Shown here piece after piece: positions 10,662-23,198 of a stretch of DNA of 64,000 bases (position 1 is its first letter; every line of letters starts with the position of its first letter). The position numbers and the translations under genes are program-made. The notes beneath the pieces were generated by a model that searched no databases, was not told where the DNA came from, and worked only from the letters and a program-made list of their open reading frames with translations. Source of the DNA: Paraspadella gotoi (Eukaryota; Chaetognatha); NCBI GenBank assembly GCA_051294375.1, contig JBJCIZ010000810.1:80472-144471 (forward strand), read 5' to 3'.

Positions 10662-13600
10662 GTGGTCCCGCCCTATCGTCGTTTTACACAATGATGGAAT
10701 GATATCTTAGAAAGGGCCTCCAGTCGCGTTAACGCCACTGCTTCCCTTCCTTCCGTCCGCCCTATCTCGTTACACGAATTCGGTGAAATATTTTGCAAAC
10801 AGGGCCTCCGACGGGCCGGTTAAACAGACCTGCTGCAGGGCCTTTTTGGCAAAATATTAACATTGTCTTGCACTCCCCGTTACCTCTCGTCCGCCTAAAT
10901 ACTCGTACCAGCAAGTGTCGTGATATTTGAAAACAGTGGCCTCCAGGTTAACGCCCTGCTCCTTCCTCCGTACCGCCACCTATCTGCGTACGACAATGAA
11001 TTGGATATTTGAAAAAGGGCACTGCCAGCGCAGTTTGAACGCCCTCCGGGTCTTTCCTTCACTTGACCTGCGAGCGCCCTTTATTTCTACGATACAACAA
11101 ATTATGTATTAATATTCTTGAATAATAATGGCCTCGCTAACGATTTATAGCGAGCGTCGGGACCTTGCCTGAGGAAGGCCTCCTCCCAGGTCCCGGCCAT
11201 ATCTCGTACACAATTGTATATTTGAAAAAGGGCCTCCAGGCTCTGATAGCTTGCCAACCTTTGCGCCGTCCTTTTGCGCCTCCGTCACCCGCCTATCTCG
11301 CTACACTCTTCTCATTATTCTCAATATTATGAAAACAGGGCCTCCAGGTTAACGGCCCTGCTCCTTCCTCACGTTCCGCCATACTCCTACGTACACCAAG
11401 TTTGTATATTTTGACACAAAAGGCGCATCCAGCGATACTGGTTCGGATCGCGCCTGCTCCTTCCTCCGTCCGCCGTAAATCGTCGAGTCCACACAATGTT
11501 AGTATGTTGCCGCCAGATAAGGGCTCCAGTACGTCTCATAGGGAAACGGCCACACTGCTCCCATTCCTCCCCAACAAATCTCCTGCGTTGCCGCTCCGTC
11601 CATATCTCGATACCTATCATTATGTTATATCTTTGAAAAATGGCTTCCAGGTTAACGCCCTGCTCCATCTCACCCAGATCCGTTCCTAATTCGTACACAC
11701 AAATGTCTATTATTTGAATAAAGCGAGCCTCCAGGCTTAACGCTCCCATGCTCCTTCTCCGTCCGCCTATCATCGTACACAATGTTACTAATTTTAGAAA
11801 TAAGGCAGCCTCCAAGCGCTTAAATCGCCAAGACAAACTAATTTACAACCTGATTCCTTCCTCCCGTTCTACCTAGAGCCCATAATCTCTTCGTGGTTGG
11901 TAACAACCACATGTATATATTTTGAAAAAAAGGGCCTCCGAGGAGTATTAGACGCGGCCGTGCCCCTTCCTGCCGTACGGCACGCCTGAGTCTCGGTGAA
12001 GACGGAGCAGAACCGAATGGTAGTATCGCTCGTGGAGCAAGGGGCCTGCCAGGGTTGAACCGCCCGCTGCTCCTTCTCCGGTCGCGCCCTATGCTCGTAC
12101 ACAATGGCTTATGAGTTTGAAAAAAGGCGCCTCCAGGGTTGAACGCCCTCTCCTCTTACCGGTCCCGGTCCGCATTAGTCGCGTAAACACAATGTTCATG
12201 ATCTTGCGAAGAAAACAGCGGTGGCCTCCAAGGTGTGTTAGACGCCCCTGCCTCGCTGTCCTCCCGCTCGCCTATCTCGGTACACGAAGGTGGTGTTTCT
12301 CATTGCGCGTTGAAACAGGAGCGGCGGCGCGTGCCAGGTTACGCGCCGTGGCTGCCGGCTTCTACACCGCGCTTGGCGGCGCTCCGGCGCATACGTGCGT
12401 CCGCACCACGAGGAGGGTGGCGGGGATAGGCTGACCTTTCGGCGACCGGGCGTCCTAGGTAGGAAGGGGGCGTCCCCTCAACAGGTTAGAACGCCCTGCC
12501 TGCACGTTGTAGAGATCCTGGGCCTGGGTGCGGCGGTCGCGGCCTGGTGGCGCTAAGTCTCGTGCAGGCAGCGAGATAGGAAGGTGGTTATATTCTTGTG
12601 AGAGAAAGAAGGGCCGTCTGACGAGGTTACGCGCCGTGGCTGCCTGGTTCCGTCCGGGTGCGGCGGCCTTATTCTCAGGTACAGCTCTGAACCCTAGATG
12701 TGTATTCTTTGAAAGGTAAAGGGGTCCAGGCTTACCTTTTGCCCACCTAGCTCCATTACGCTCGTCCGTGCCTATCATGTTCAAGTCCACACTCAATGGT
12801 ATTATTTTTGAAAAAGGGCCTCCAGTGTTAACGCCCTGCCTCGCTTCCTCCGTCCGCGCCTATCTTCGTACACTCAATGTGGTATATTTGAAAAAGTGCT
12901 CCAGGTGTTAACGCCCTGCTCCTTCGTCCGTCCGCCTATCTCGAGCTACCACAGGATGTTATATTCTTGAGAGAAGAAGCGGGGCGCTACAGGAACGAGC
13001 AGATTAGGCGCGCCGCGCCTCGGCTCCTTCCTCGTGGGGATCCGCCGTCATCTCGTTACACCTAATGTATATTATTGAAAAATGGCTCCAGATTAACGGC
13101 CCTGCCCTTCCGGACTCGACGGTTACAAGGGCGCCGTATCTGCGGTAGCGACCCGACAGCAGTTGAGGATGGAGTATGATGTTATCGCAAGGAGCACGTT
13201 AAGACCGGTGGGCGCAGCGTGCCGCGGCATATGATAAGAATTGCTGCTGGGCCCTGCTGACCTTCCTCCAGGTCCGGCGCTCCTACTCTCGGGTAACACA
13301 GATGTCTAGGCTATATTCCTGCAACGCAAAGCGGCCTTCCAGGTTAACGCCAATGCTCCTTCTCCGTCCGCCGTATCTGTACACAATGGTATATATTGAA
13401 TACGGGCCTCCAGGTTACACTCGATCTACACCACTCGGCCTTTACTGTGTTTACCTCAAAACTGTTACTAACCTCCATTTCTCCGGTCCCTGCCGCTAAT
13501 CCAGATAACTGCTAGCACACGAATGTCACCACCAGCTATTATTTTTGATGAATAGTGGCAAAAGCCGGGGGTTCCAGACGGTTAAAACGGCGCCTGAGGC

Positions 13601-14845
13601 TAACGCGAGCAGTTCCACTGGACGTTAACCTCGCAGTCCCTTTCCCCTTGTTATTTCAAACCTTATCTCATACATTGACTAGCTCAACTCTTTTGTAGTT
13701 TTATTATTTAGTATGACGAAGCAGGAAAACGGAGTGAAAAGAGGTGCCCCAGAGGAGGGGGTTGACGCCGTTGCTCCCTTCCTCCGTCGCAGAGATGCCA
13801 TGATACCGAACCTATCTCGTACACCCAATGTGTAATATTTTGAAAAATCGGCGCTCAGGGAGTTAGAACGCCGACTGCTCCTTCCATCCGGTCCGCCTAT
13901 CTCGTACACAATGTTCATATTTTGAAAAAGGGCTTTCCAGGTTAGACGCCTGCCTCCTTGCCTACCGTCCGGCCGTATCTGCGTACACAAATTTGCATAT
14001 TTTGAAAAAGGGCCTCCAGTGTTAACGCGCCTGCTCCTTTCCCTCCGTCCGCCTATCTTCGTAGGCACATGTTTATTTTGAAAAAGGGCCTCCGAGGGTT
14101 AAGCGGCCGCTGCTCGGGCTTCCTCCGTCCGCCTAGTTCCGTACACAAGTTGTTTGTTATGAATTTGGAAATAAGGGCCTCAGGTTTAACGCCACTCTCC
14201 TTCCTCCGTCCGGCCTAATCTGCGGTAACGAAATGTGGATATATTTTGAAAAGGGCCTCACAGGGTTAACGCCAACTGGGGTCACGTGATCCTCCGTGCC
14301 GCCATATTCGCTACACAATGTTTAATATTTTTTGAAAAAAAGGGCCTCCAGGTTTAACGGCGAGCTCAATGCTTCCTTCCTCCGTCCGCCGATATCTCGT
14401 ACAACAATGTATTTTTTGAAAAAGAGGCGGCCTCCAGTGTTAGACGCCCTGGTCACTTCCTCCGTCCGCCTATCTCGTACACAATGTTATATTTTGAAAA
14501 AGGGGCCTCCAGTTAAGCCTGCTCCTTCCTCCGTCCGCCTATTCTCGTACCACAATGTTATATTTTTGAAAAAGGGCCTCCAGGTTAACGCCCTGCTCCT
14601 TCCTCCGTCCGCCTATCCTCGTACACAATTGTTATATTATGATAAAAAGGGCCTCCAGGTAACGCCCTGCTCCTTCTCCGTCCGTCCTATCTCCGCTACA
14701 CAAGTTATATTTTGAAAAAGGGCCTCCAGGGTTAACTCCCTGCTCCTTCCTCCGGTCCGCCTATTCTCGTACACAATGTTATATTTTGAAAAAGGGCCTC
14801 CAGGTTAACGCCCTTGCACTCCTTCCTCCGTCCGCCTATCTCTCT
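10662..14845. repeat. Satellite array, unit about 71 bp, roughly 59 units
   Basis: Nearly every ~71 bp the sequence returns to the series CTCGTACACAATGTTATAT, TTTGAAAAAGGGCCTCCA, GGTTAACGCCCTGCTCC, TTCCTCCGTCCGCC. Units at 14450-14845 are almost identical to one another. Between about 11100 and 13650 they carry many scattered insertions and some foreign-looking bases. Insertion-dominated noise that varies from unit to unit looks like uncorrected long-read error more than sequence evolution. All open frames in this interval (up to 149 codons) are by-products. Such arrays are typical of heterochromatin, but location is not shown by the sequence. Confidence 0.93.
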
Positions 14846-15282
14846 CTTCCTTGTTTCGTCCTTGCAATGGTTATGGATCATGCCAACATCCCACGGCCAC
14901 CCACGATTTGCGTATCACCAATTTATTCAATTACAATATAACTCTAGAAAATATTCATAAAATCTTTTACTTTGAGGTTTGAATTAATAATGACATGCAA
15001 TCCTTAATAAATACTCATGATATTTTAGTATCAATCAGACATAAAACTATTGGAGTAGTTGCTATTTTTCTAAGCATAATTTTGTTTCGCCTATTAAATC
15101 TTTTATACAAATTATTTTTTTTTAAGAATAGATTATTAAGCTACAATATATGCAAAATAAGACTCACCTTTTCTGCTGCGTCCCTGGATGCGATCAACTA
15201 ATTGTCCATTTCTCTTAATTTCCACATTCGTCAGGTTAACTCTCAGAATTATTAAATATTGTAAAATATAAGAGTCGGGACA
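14846..15282. other. AT-rich spacer after the satellite
   Basis: The satellite stops abruptly at a CTCTCTCTTCC stretch. The following sequence is AT-rich. The longest frame is 68 codons (14995-15201) without features. Nothing else was seen. Confidence 0.5.
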
Positions 15283-15965
15283 AAAAAATCTTAAAAGAAT
15301 AGCGATCGAGCCTCCTCAATAATAACCAAATATTGATGCCCGATGAAACCAAAGGGATTGATGCGGATGATAACCAAATGGATTGATGCCTATGATAACC
15401 AAATATTGATGCCGATGATAACCAAATAATTGGGAAAGTAGTGATGAGTAACCATTAATTTTTGGATGCGGGAATGATAACCGAAATGATCGATGTGATT
15501 TGATATACCAAATGATTGATGTGGTAATAACCAAATGGTTTGATGGGCGGATGATAGTTCATTCATTAGAGGTGTGATGATTATCATTCATCATAATAAA
15601 ACAAACAAATACGTGTATGAGTGAAAGATAGAGAGAAAAGATGAGAGAGAGAAAGAAAGATGGAGCAGAGAGAAGATCAATGAAAGAAAGAGAGAGGAGA
15701 AAGAAGAGAATAAATCCAAGAAAATCTCGGATGTAAAATTTGGGTTTTGAGTGCAGAAGAGCCGTAGAGAAATTAAATTGGCGATAATAACAGTTAAAAA
15801 GGAAAAAAATAATCAAAAATTTTTCAAAAAACGATCACCAAGGAAATCGTACAGAGAAGATGAGAGAAAGAAGAGAGATAGAGAGAGAGACAGAGAGAGA
15901 CAGAAAGAGAGAAAGAGAAGAGGACAGACAGAGACAGAGAGAGGAGAGAAAGAAAGATAGAAACA
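15283..15965 (-). repeat. Dispersed repeat B, inverted copy with 20 bp minisatellite
   Basis: Read on the minus strand this is the same order as 23990-24520: the B core with CT-rich tract, then units like GGTTATCATC-CATCAATCATTT, then GCTCGATCGCTATTCTTTTAAG. On the plus strand the minisatellite reads GATGATAACCAAATGATT and recurs at 15315-15560. The AG-rich tract at 15600-15960 is the reverse complement of the CT core. Confidence 0.7.
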
Positions 15966-16309
15966 ATTCAGACACAAAACGTTGTCATGGTGGAGTGATA
16001 AAACAGACAACGATGACGACGAAGACTATTAAAACGCATGACATTGCATACATGTGGAAGAAGAGAACAACAAAGAAGAAAACGACAAGCAGAAGACATT
16101 GAAGAAGCAGGATGCAGAAAAAGAGTAAAAGAAAAGGACAATGACAGAAACGATTGCGACTTTAAGACGACATAATATCGCCAAAAACTTTATTAACAAC
16201 AAGAAACTGCTAATTCAAATTGTTTTGCGGCCGCAGTGGACTACCTGTATCGCCGTGTATTCTACGTGCACATGACATGACGTGACTATGACCTTACTGA
16301 CATGAACAT

Positions 16310-17340
16310 AACTGAGTACCGGTGCAGCAGGCCAGATTCCGCCCTGTTTATATTTTTTTTAATTTCGGGATTATCTGATGGGGTTTATCTTGCGTTGGGC
16401 TTGTTACTCCATTAAAACCAGTAAAACGCAAAAAAAATTTCGCTTCAACCCTACATCAGAGTGTGAATCTCGGGCAACGCTGGTGTAAAATCCTAATATT
16501 TCTTTCCCTTTTATAGGAAGAGAACCTGCATAAACAAACTCTCAAAGGTAAAAGTGGAAAAAATTTTGAAAAACCCCTCGTTCTGTTCTTTGTTATTTTT
16601 GAGTTGGTGAGTAGTTCATTGGCAAAAGCTTGTTTCTCACCTTAAAACTCAAAATCGCACTAAAATCCCGGCAATTAACCTCGGATTGCTGCGAACCTGA
16701 TGTGACCTGTAAAACTGACAATGATTAACTAAGTTAGGATAAACCTGGGTAAACGAAATATAAGAAGTCGTCAAAGAAAAATATGAAAACTAGTTCTTTC
16801 TTTGTTATTTCGAAGTGATTGACTTATCAACTGAGCTGAGGTATATATTTCTTTCTCTTAAAAACATCAAAACCGGCTAAAATCCGAGTCTGAGCAGACG
16901 TAATAGCCAAAACCTATTACTAACTAATAAAACTATTGTTCAATTTTTAATATGATAAACCTGAGTAAACGAAGTAACGTACAGAAGAAAAAAATCATTT
17001 CGGAAACCGTTCGTTAATTTCTTATATATTTTGAATCCATTTTCAATAATTTAGTACCTCTATTTGGCAAAATCAATTGGTCTCTCTAATTTTATGAATC
17101 GGCTTTAATCGCATTAACTGAGGATCAAGGAAACCTATTCTTGACTAATTGAAAACCCAATGATATTGTCGAGGATGTGTATAAACCTGGGAAACGAGGG
17201 TGACCGTATAGTAAAAAAGAATTGTTTTTTGTAATTTTTTAATGAAAAATATGTGGACTAATATTAAGTAAAAAATTATATTACTATGTAGAAAAAAAAA
17301 GATACGCATTTGGATTTGGATATGATAAAGGTTGAGCATG
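16310..17340 (+). repeat. Diverged tandem repeat, period about 217 bp
   Basis: The phrase ATAAACCTGGGTAAACGA and close variants recurs at about 16526, 16738, 16960 and 17179, a spacing of 212-222 bp. After each come a GAAAA-rich stretch, a TTCTTTGTTATTT-like block and AAAATC-G--TTAA blocks. Copies are strongly diverged (perhaps 60-70 % alike), so this is an old array of about four units with no coding potential. Confidence 0.6.
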
Positions 17341-17394
17341 TCTAGCTTTCTAACGCTCGTATCATTTATTACAATTGACAATGATATTAGAAAA

Positions 17395-17608
17395 TGACAG
17401 TTAGAAATAAAGAAAAAAGTTTTTTATTTTAGAGAAGTAAAAGAGAGCTCGAAAGATAAGAAGAAAAAGTACGGAATTTTCGAATCTTTTTTGGTCAAAA
17501 ATCCCGGCAAGCACCAATTCATACTTGTCATTAAAACTATTGAATCGAATTCGGTTAGCATACCTTTTTCGCTCCTTTCTGAAATTTTTATTTTTTTTCC
17601 TGGAGGCA
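17395..17608 (+). repeat. Dispersed repeat D, copy 2
   Basis: It matches 3820-4022. The flanking sequence differs on the left (the ~217 bp array) and also after the TTCCTGGAGG end, so the homologous module is bounded at about 200 bp. Confidence 0.5.
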
Positions 17609-18859
17609 TGTATCGAGAGCGTCAAAGTCTTTTGTGGTTTGCGTCGTTGCCGTTAGTGGAAAGAAGCTTGAGAAAAGCTGCTGTTTATGGTTCTGTTTGT
17701 TTTTGGTTGCGTCGGGGGGCTACCGTGTGAAATATCCTTTTTGTACATTGTGACTATTCTCATTCGATCAAAGTTTAAACGATAACGTCTGAAAAATATA
17801 GAATACACCTGTTTGTTGTGTTCTCTCGACATAGATATTGTGGTGTATTATTTTATTTGGGATTATGATGTGATTTGTGTAACCGATATGCAATACATTT
17901 CACGGACGAGAAGAGAGAGAGAGAGTTAATAGAAATTAGAGTGTGTGGAGGAATACAAGTAGTGATACAGAGCGTGATAAGACAGACGCGGCGGTAGAGT
18001 GTACTGAGAGAACTTAGCGCACGCCGAGATCCATGATCTCAGTGATACACCTCCTTCTTCATTCCCCCTCCCAGGGATTCGGGAGGACCGCAGATCACGA
18101 ATTCAGAGTTCAACCTTGAGACGACGTGTCGTGAGACTGATGCTTTGGCGAGGCGCTCTGCAACACGCACCGATTAGAGCTTTCTCTTATCCTCTGCTTC
18201 TTTATCTCACCTCACGTCCCGTGCATCTGTTGACCTGATCCATTATAAAATTCTCTCGCTCTTCTCGTCAAAAAAGTATATTATCTCACAGCCTACATTT
18301 CTCGTCACATCGTTAAAATCTTCTGGAACCTGGTGCGCAAAACAGGTACAAAAAAATAGAGTGTGTGCGGATATAGGCGTATCACGTATATTTATTAATT
18401 ATATACTTTTCGCAGCAGAAGAGAGCCAAAAGACGACAGAGGTGATCTCGATCCAGAGGAATGTGATAATATACTCCGCCACATCACGATCCACCGAACT
18501 GAGGAACCCCAAATATCGATGAGATAAGATATCCTGCATAGGTGTGATATTCAATAATATAGAGAGCACACAAAAGAATAAAATACACCACGCATCGGTT
18601 TAATGTGGACTATATCCTACTAACTAGATAAAAAAAGTATTCAAAGTAAGAATTGTCAGATCAAAATTCTTCAGTCTTAAGGTTAAGGTGCCTCTCACGA
18701 GGAAGAGTAAAAAGAAGAAACTAAAGACGGAGAATATGTTAATCAAAAATGTGTTCTCTATGACCGAAAATGAGGAGGACCAGAAAAAACCGTACACAAA
18801 ATTAATCTTCTCGAAAACTTTTTTGGTATCAATTGTGTATTTTTTAACAAATTATTAGG
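17609..18859. other. Spacer, no feature recognised
   Basis: Mixed-composition DNA with no open frame over 80 codons, no CT array and no match to other blocks of the window apart from short GA runs. The stretch 17940-18560 looks indel-rich. Confidence 0.45.
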
Positions 18860-19633
18860 AGAAAGAAGTTTAAAAAAAAAAAAAAAAGAAAAAGAGCAAA
18901 AAACAAAAACGGACTGTTAAATTGGATTAAATTTAATTAATCGTCCTCGTTTCCCCAACCCAAACTTTTTTGTGCATTGCCGACAAAAAAATGACGTTCT
19001 TCTTCCAATCTTTTTTCCTCGTCGAATTCAATCTTTGATCAGCACAACGACTTCCGCCATGGCGAAAAATCTCCCATTTTTAATCGGATCTGCTTTCAGC
19101 AGATCCCGACTCTATANNNNNNNNNNNNNNNNNNNNNNNNNATTCACTTTTGTCGGTCGTCGGTCTCTATGCATTCATGCATATCATGGGCATTACATCT
19201 AGATTGTATAATTAAAAGACTCCCGTTCTGTCCTCGTCCGTCCTCGGTCGTCTCCGCGTCGCCTCCGTCCGTCCGTTGCGCTCCGTCCGTCTCGTCCTTC
19301 GTGTCCGTCCGTTCCGTCCGTCCGTCTCACCTTAGCAAAAAAATACCGAGTATAAGTGATTGGATTGGATGGATTTGAATTGAATTTTGTTGGTTGTTAG
19401 GGAAGTGTGTGATAGCTGTTATATGAAGTTATAATTTCGTCAAAATAGTTTAATGAACAAATAAAATATTTTCACTATTTGAACACCAATTACTATGGTG
19501 GGTGTGCGAGTGATTGAAATTTGATTGAGTGAAAAGTCTATTATCCTTGTCCGTCCGTCCGTCCCACCTTAGCAAAAAATACCAATTACTAGTGATTGGA
19601 TTGATGGATTGGAATGAAATTTTGTGTGTTGGT
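18860..19633 (+). repeat. Dispersed repeat E, copy 2, with tandem 235 bp subunit
   Basis: It matches 9935-10636, then begins a second subunit: the GTCCGTCC-CACCTTAGCAAAAAATACC block at about 19315-19350 recurs at 19550-19590, each followed by AGTGATTGGATTGATGGATT-like sequence. Subunit spacing is about 235 bp. A 25 N gap sits inside it (19117-19141) and a 206 N gap ends it (19634-19839). Confidence 0.7.
19117..19141. other. Assembly gap, 25 N
   Basis: Default-size gap in the middle of repeat E copy 2. The sequence on each side is contiguous in copy 1 (around 10203), so the true missing length is probably close to zero. Confidence 0.95.
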
Positions 19634-19839
19634 NNNNNNNNNNNNNNNNNNNNNNNNNNNNNNNNNNNNNNNNNNNNNNNNNNNNNNNNNNNNNNNNNNN
19701 NNNNNNNNNNNNNNNNNNNNNNNNNNNNNNNNNNNNNNNNNNNNNNNNNNNNNNNNNNNNNNNNNNNNNNNNNNNNNNNNNNNNNNNNNNNNNNNNNNNN
19801 NNNNNNNNNNNNNNNNNNNNNNNNNNNNNNNNNNNNNNN
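19634..19839. other. Assembly gap, 206 N
   Basis: The only gap with a non-default length. It may have been sized from spanning reads. It separates repeat E from the GAATT repeat that begins the next block. Confidence 0.98.
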
Positions 19840-19867
19840 TCGATCGATTGAATTTTACCGCGAATCG

Positions 19868-20540
19868 CATCGATTTGAATTGAATTGAATTGAATTGAAT
19901 CGAATTGAATCGAGGTTCAATCCGACGTTTTTTTTCTCTCCCTCGAATCATGACGCCGTCGTCATCCCTCCCACCACCCATCATCTCTCCACCCATCACG
20001 CTACCCGCCCGTCACGCTTCCCGTCGCCGCCAACTTTGGGAATCAACCCTTCGATGATTTTCCCCCGCCCGTTTTCTCGTTTCCTATTTTCTCTAAACGA
20101 CTCGATCTTCGATCGTTTGCGTCGTAACCGGGAGTGATGACTCTTAAGTCGAATTTGATCTTCGATCAACTACACTGAGACGCACAAAAATTTCTGCTCT
20201 AATCCCGAATCTCGATCGCGGTGTTAAATTTTTTCTTTGCGGCGCCATTTTTAATCGCCGGCGCCACCGTCGCCGTCTCTATCTTCTAAACCCCTCATCG
20301 CCACCTTCTCTCCCTCGTTGACTACGTTCCCCCTACTCACCGGATTTTTTTTGCTTATTTTAATAAAACGATCATTTAGCCGATTTTCGATCATCATCGT
20401 CGCAATCACAAGCGGACATTTCGATTAACTCGCTTTCGCGAATCGTCTCTCTCCCCCTCCCCCCTGCGATCGCCTTATGAAATCCGGAAAACCCAACTCC
20501 TCTCCCCCCCCCCTTCGCGATGGACCGATTTTTTTCCCAA
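19868..20540 (+). other. GC-richer promoter-like or 5'-UTR-like DNA
   Basis: Begins with a TTGAATTGAA pentanucleotide repeat (19876-19912), then becomes rich in CCC/TCC and CG dinucleotides, with repeats of CACCCATCA and a GCCGGCGCCACCGTCGCCGTC block. CpG-bearing sequence of this kind often lies at 5' ends of genes, but no coding exon follows. The 80-codon frame at 19895-20137 has no domain. Confidence 0.3.
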
Positions 20541-21402
20541 GAAAAACTAAAGTCGAATTTAAAAATAGCGGAAAAAAAATCCATGAAACTCAACTAAACT
20601 AATAAAACTTTCTAAAGAAATTAAAAGCGAAACAAAAAGATTCTTTTCTCCCCTTCCTCTGATGTCGATTTTTTCCTTTTTCCTTTCGACCTTAAAAGAA
20701 ATCTTAATACTCAAACCCTAGACGCCAAGAAGTTAAGAAAAGACCCATTAGTTACTAAATAATGCCAACTTCAAAAATATCACCTCGACAGTTGCTATCA
20801 CCCGCTCTCTACATCCCGGAATCGACGTCGATCTTTTTCTCTCACCGTCCCCCCCCACCTCGCCCATCCAAAAAAAAACAAACTAAGAACAAAAATAAGC
20901 AAAATTAAAAAAAAATAAATGATTAAAAAAAAAAGGTGACATTCTCCCTTACAAAAGATGAAATTTTTTTTCGTGCGAACTCGATCGCAGTTTATCTGCT
21001 AATTCTATTTCTCTCTCTCTGTGTTCCTTATTCTTTTGGATTTGACAAATCATCAACGTCAATCACCTTCACGCTCACCCTCACAGGCATTAATCACCAC
21101 CACTTGCTATCCGACTAAAAAGAGAAGAAAAAAACTTTTCTTACGAATTTGATGCCCAAATCTTTGTCGCCGTTCTCCCAACTTTGTCTCTCTCTCTATC
21201 TCTCTCTCTCTCTTTCTCTCTCTCGCCCTGTTAATCATCGCCGCTCGTCTTGAGAAATTTGAACCTATCCAAGCTGTCAGTAACTGACACAGTTGATCAA
21301 TTTGTCAAAAATTATGCCTCAGCTTTTGTCATTCAGCTACTGTAAGAAGTGAGCTCAGTCTTCACAGTTAAAAACATCATTAATCTTCTAATGCCATTTA
21401 AT
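20541..21402 (+). repeat. Tandem duplication, left copy (862 bp)
   Basis: It starts at GAAAAACTAAAGTCGAATTT and ends in GCCATTTAAT. The next base begins a second copy of the same sequence. Contents are AT-rich runs, CT tracts and a TGACACAGTTGATCAATTTG block. No gene was recognised. By eye the two copies differ at a few percent of sites, by both substitutions and short indels. Confidence 0.93.
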
Positions 21403-22254
21403 GAAAAACTGAAGTCAAATTTAAAAATAGCGGAAAAAAATCCATGAAACTAAACTAAACTAATAAAACTTTCTAAAGAAATTAAAAGCGAAACAAAAAG
21501 ATTCTTTTCTCCCCTTCCTCTGACGTCGATTTTTTCCTTTTTCCTTTCAACCTTAAAAGAAATTTTAATACTCAAACCCAAGACGCCAAGAAGTTAAGAA
21601 AAGACCCATTAGTTACTAAATAATGCCAGCTTCAAAAATATCACCTCGACAGTTGCTATCACCCGCTCTCTACATCCCGGAATCGACGTCGAGCTTTTTC
21701 TCTCGCCGTCCCCTCCCACCTCGCCCATTCAAAAAAAAAAAACAACTAAGAACAAAAATAAGCAAAATTCAGAAAAATTAATGATTAAAAAAAAAAAAAG
21801 GTGACATTCTCCCTTACAAAAAAGATGAAATTTTTTTCGTGCGAACTCGATCGCAGTTTAACCGCTAATTCTATTTTTCTCTCTGTGTGTTCCTTATTCT
21901 TTTGGATTTGACAAATCACCAACGTCAATCACCTTCGCGCTCACCCTCACAGGGGTTAATTACCACCACTTGCTATCCGACTAAAAAGAGAAGAAAAAAA
22001 CTTTTCCTACAAATTTTATGCCCAAATCTTTGTCGCCGTTCTCCCAACTTCGTCTCTCTCTCTATCTCTCTCTCTCACCCCGTTAATCATCGCTGCTCGT
22101 CTTGAGAAATTTGAACCTATCCAAGCTGTCAGTAACTGACACAGTTGATCAATTTGTCAAAAATTATGCCTCAGCTTTTGTCATTCAGCTACTGTAAGAA
22201 GTGAGCTCAGTCTTCACAGTTAAAAACATCATTAATCTTCTAATGCCATTTAAT
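21403..22254 (+). repeat. Tandem duplication, right copy (852 bp)
   Basis: Head-to-tail copy of the preceding 862 bp. Differences include real-looking substitutions (for example GATGTCGATT against GACGTCGATT), so the copies have evolved independently and this is not merely a sequencing echo. Sequence after 22254 is unrelated to the start of the unit. Confidence 0.93.
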
Positions 22255-23198
22255 GCAAAAATGTGGCGATTCGATGGATTTGCCAACTTCGATGGAAACG
22301 GGCGTAGAGTCTTCCTTACGGCGTTATTAATTTCAAGGATTGTTTGGAACGGTTTTCGTTCAGTAAAAATGTTTCAGAACAAAGTTCTTAATTTGTTCGC
22401 CATTAAAATCTGGAACCTTAATAAAATAATCAAAGCATATAGATATTCTATATGCGTTAACAAGTAAAGGCAATAACAAAGTAATACTATCAATTAATAA
22501 ACGTTAATAACAATAAGCAATGATTAATAAGCGTTAACCAGTAAAGATGAATATCTGGTTGTAGAATGGAATCTTTATCAAAGTACAAAGAAATAATATT
22601 GGAGAGGTTCTACAAATAGTAACCATGAACTACTGCTAGTGTGCTCTAGCAAAATATGTATAAATTAAATGTTCTTTTGTCTTAACATATTGTTTATATG
22701 TTAATAGGTTATAAAGGAAAAATGGAATATCTATTTAAGAAGTACCACATCACACATCATTATTAAGTTTTTGTTATTACAGCTATTTTCTTTAACTTTC
22801 CTGATGAATAATGAATGTTATTTTATTTTTGTACTTTGACATCAGCATTTTACTATTTCCATTATATTTTGCCTCACTGGTGATTCCATTACCTCAAAAA
22901 TAAACTCTTTAAATTTCTGTAAATATTTATCACATCACTTCTTGCTCATTATTCATAAATTCATTATTCATATATTTCTTTTAGCAATTACCTATAGATT
23001 ATCATCCCCAGTCATTGTGTCTCTGTAATGTCCAGTCAAAGAGCTCCTTTCCCAAGAGTCTCAGTTAGGTTGTTATTCCTTCCCCAGCCCTTTGTTCCAC
23101 ACGATGCCACTCAGTGACATTCGAGGTCACAGTGTGACATCTTTTTCCAAGAGGAGGGCACTCGATCCTCATCCTCCTCTTCCCCCTGGTCATAGCTC
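22255..23198. other. AT-rich spacer
   Basis: A 60-70 codon frame at 22201-22467 crosses out of the duplication and has no recognised domain. The sequence around 22980-23190 is less AT-rich. Its GATCCTCATCCTCCTCTTCC phrase also occurs near 9650, a small shared repeat fragment. Confidence 0.45.

Noticed and set aside
10926-14715. Open frames of 60-149 codons inside the 71 bp satellite region
   Set aside because: They follow the satellite period and appear on both strands. Their sequence changes with each inserted base. No domain is present.
19529-19999. Frames of up to 136 codons spanning the 206 N gap
   Set aside because: Most of their length is unknown sequence; they are formed by N bases not counting as stops.
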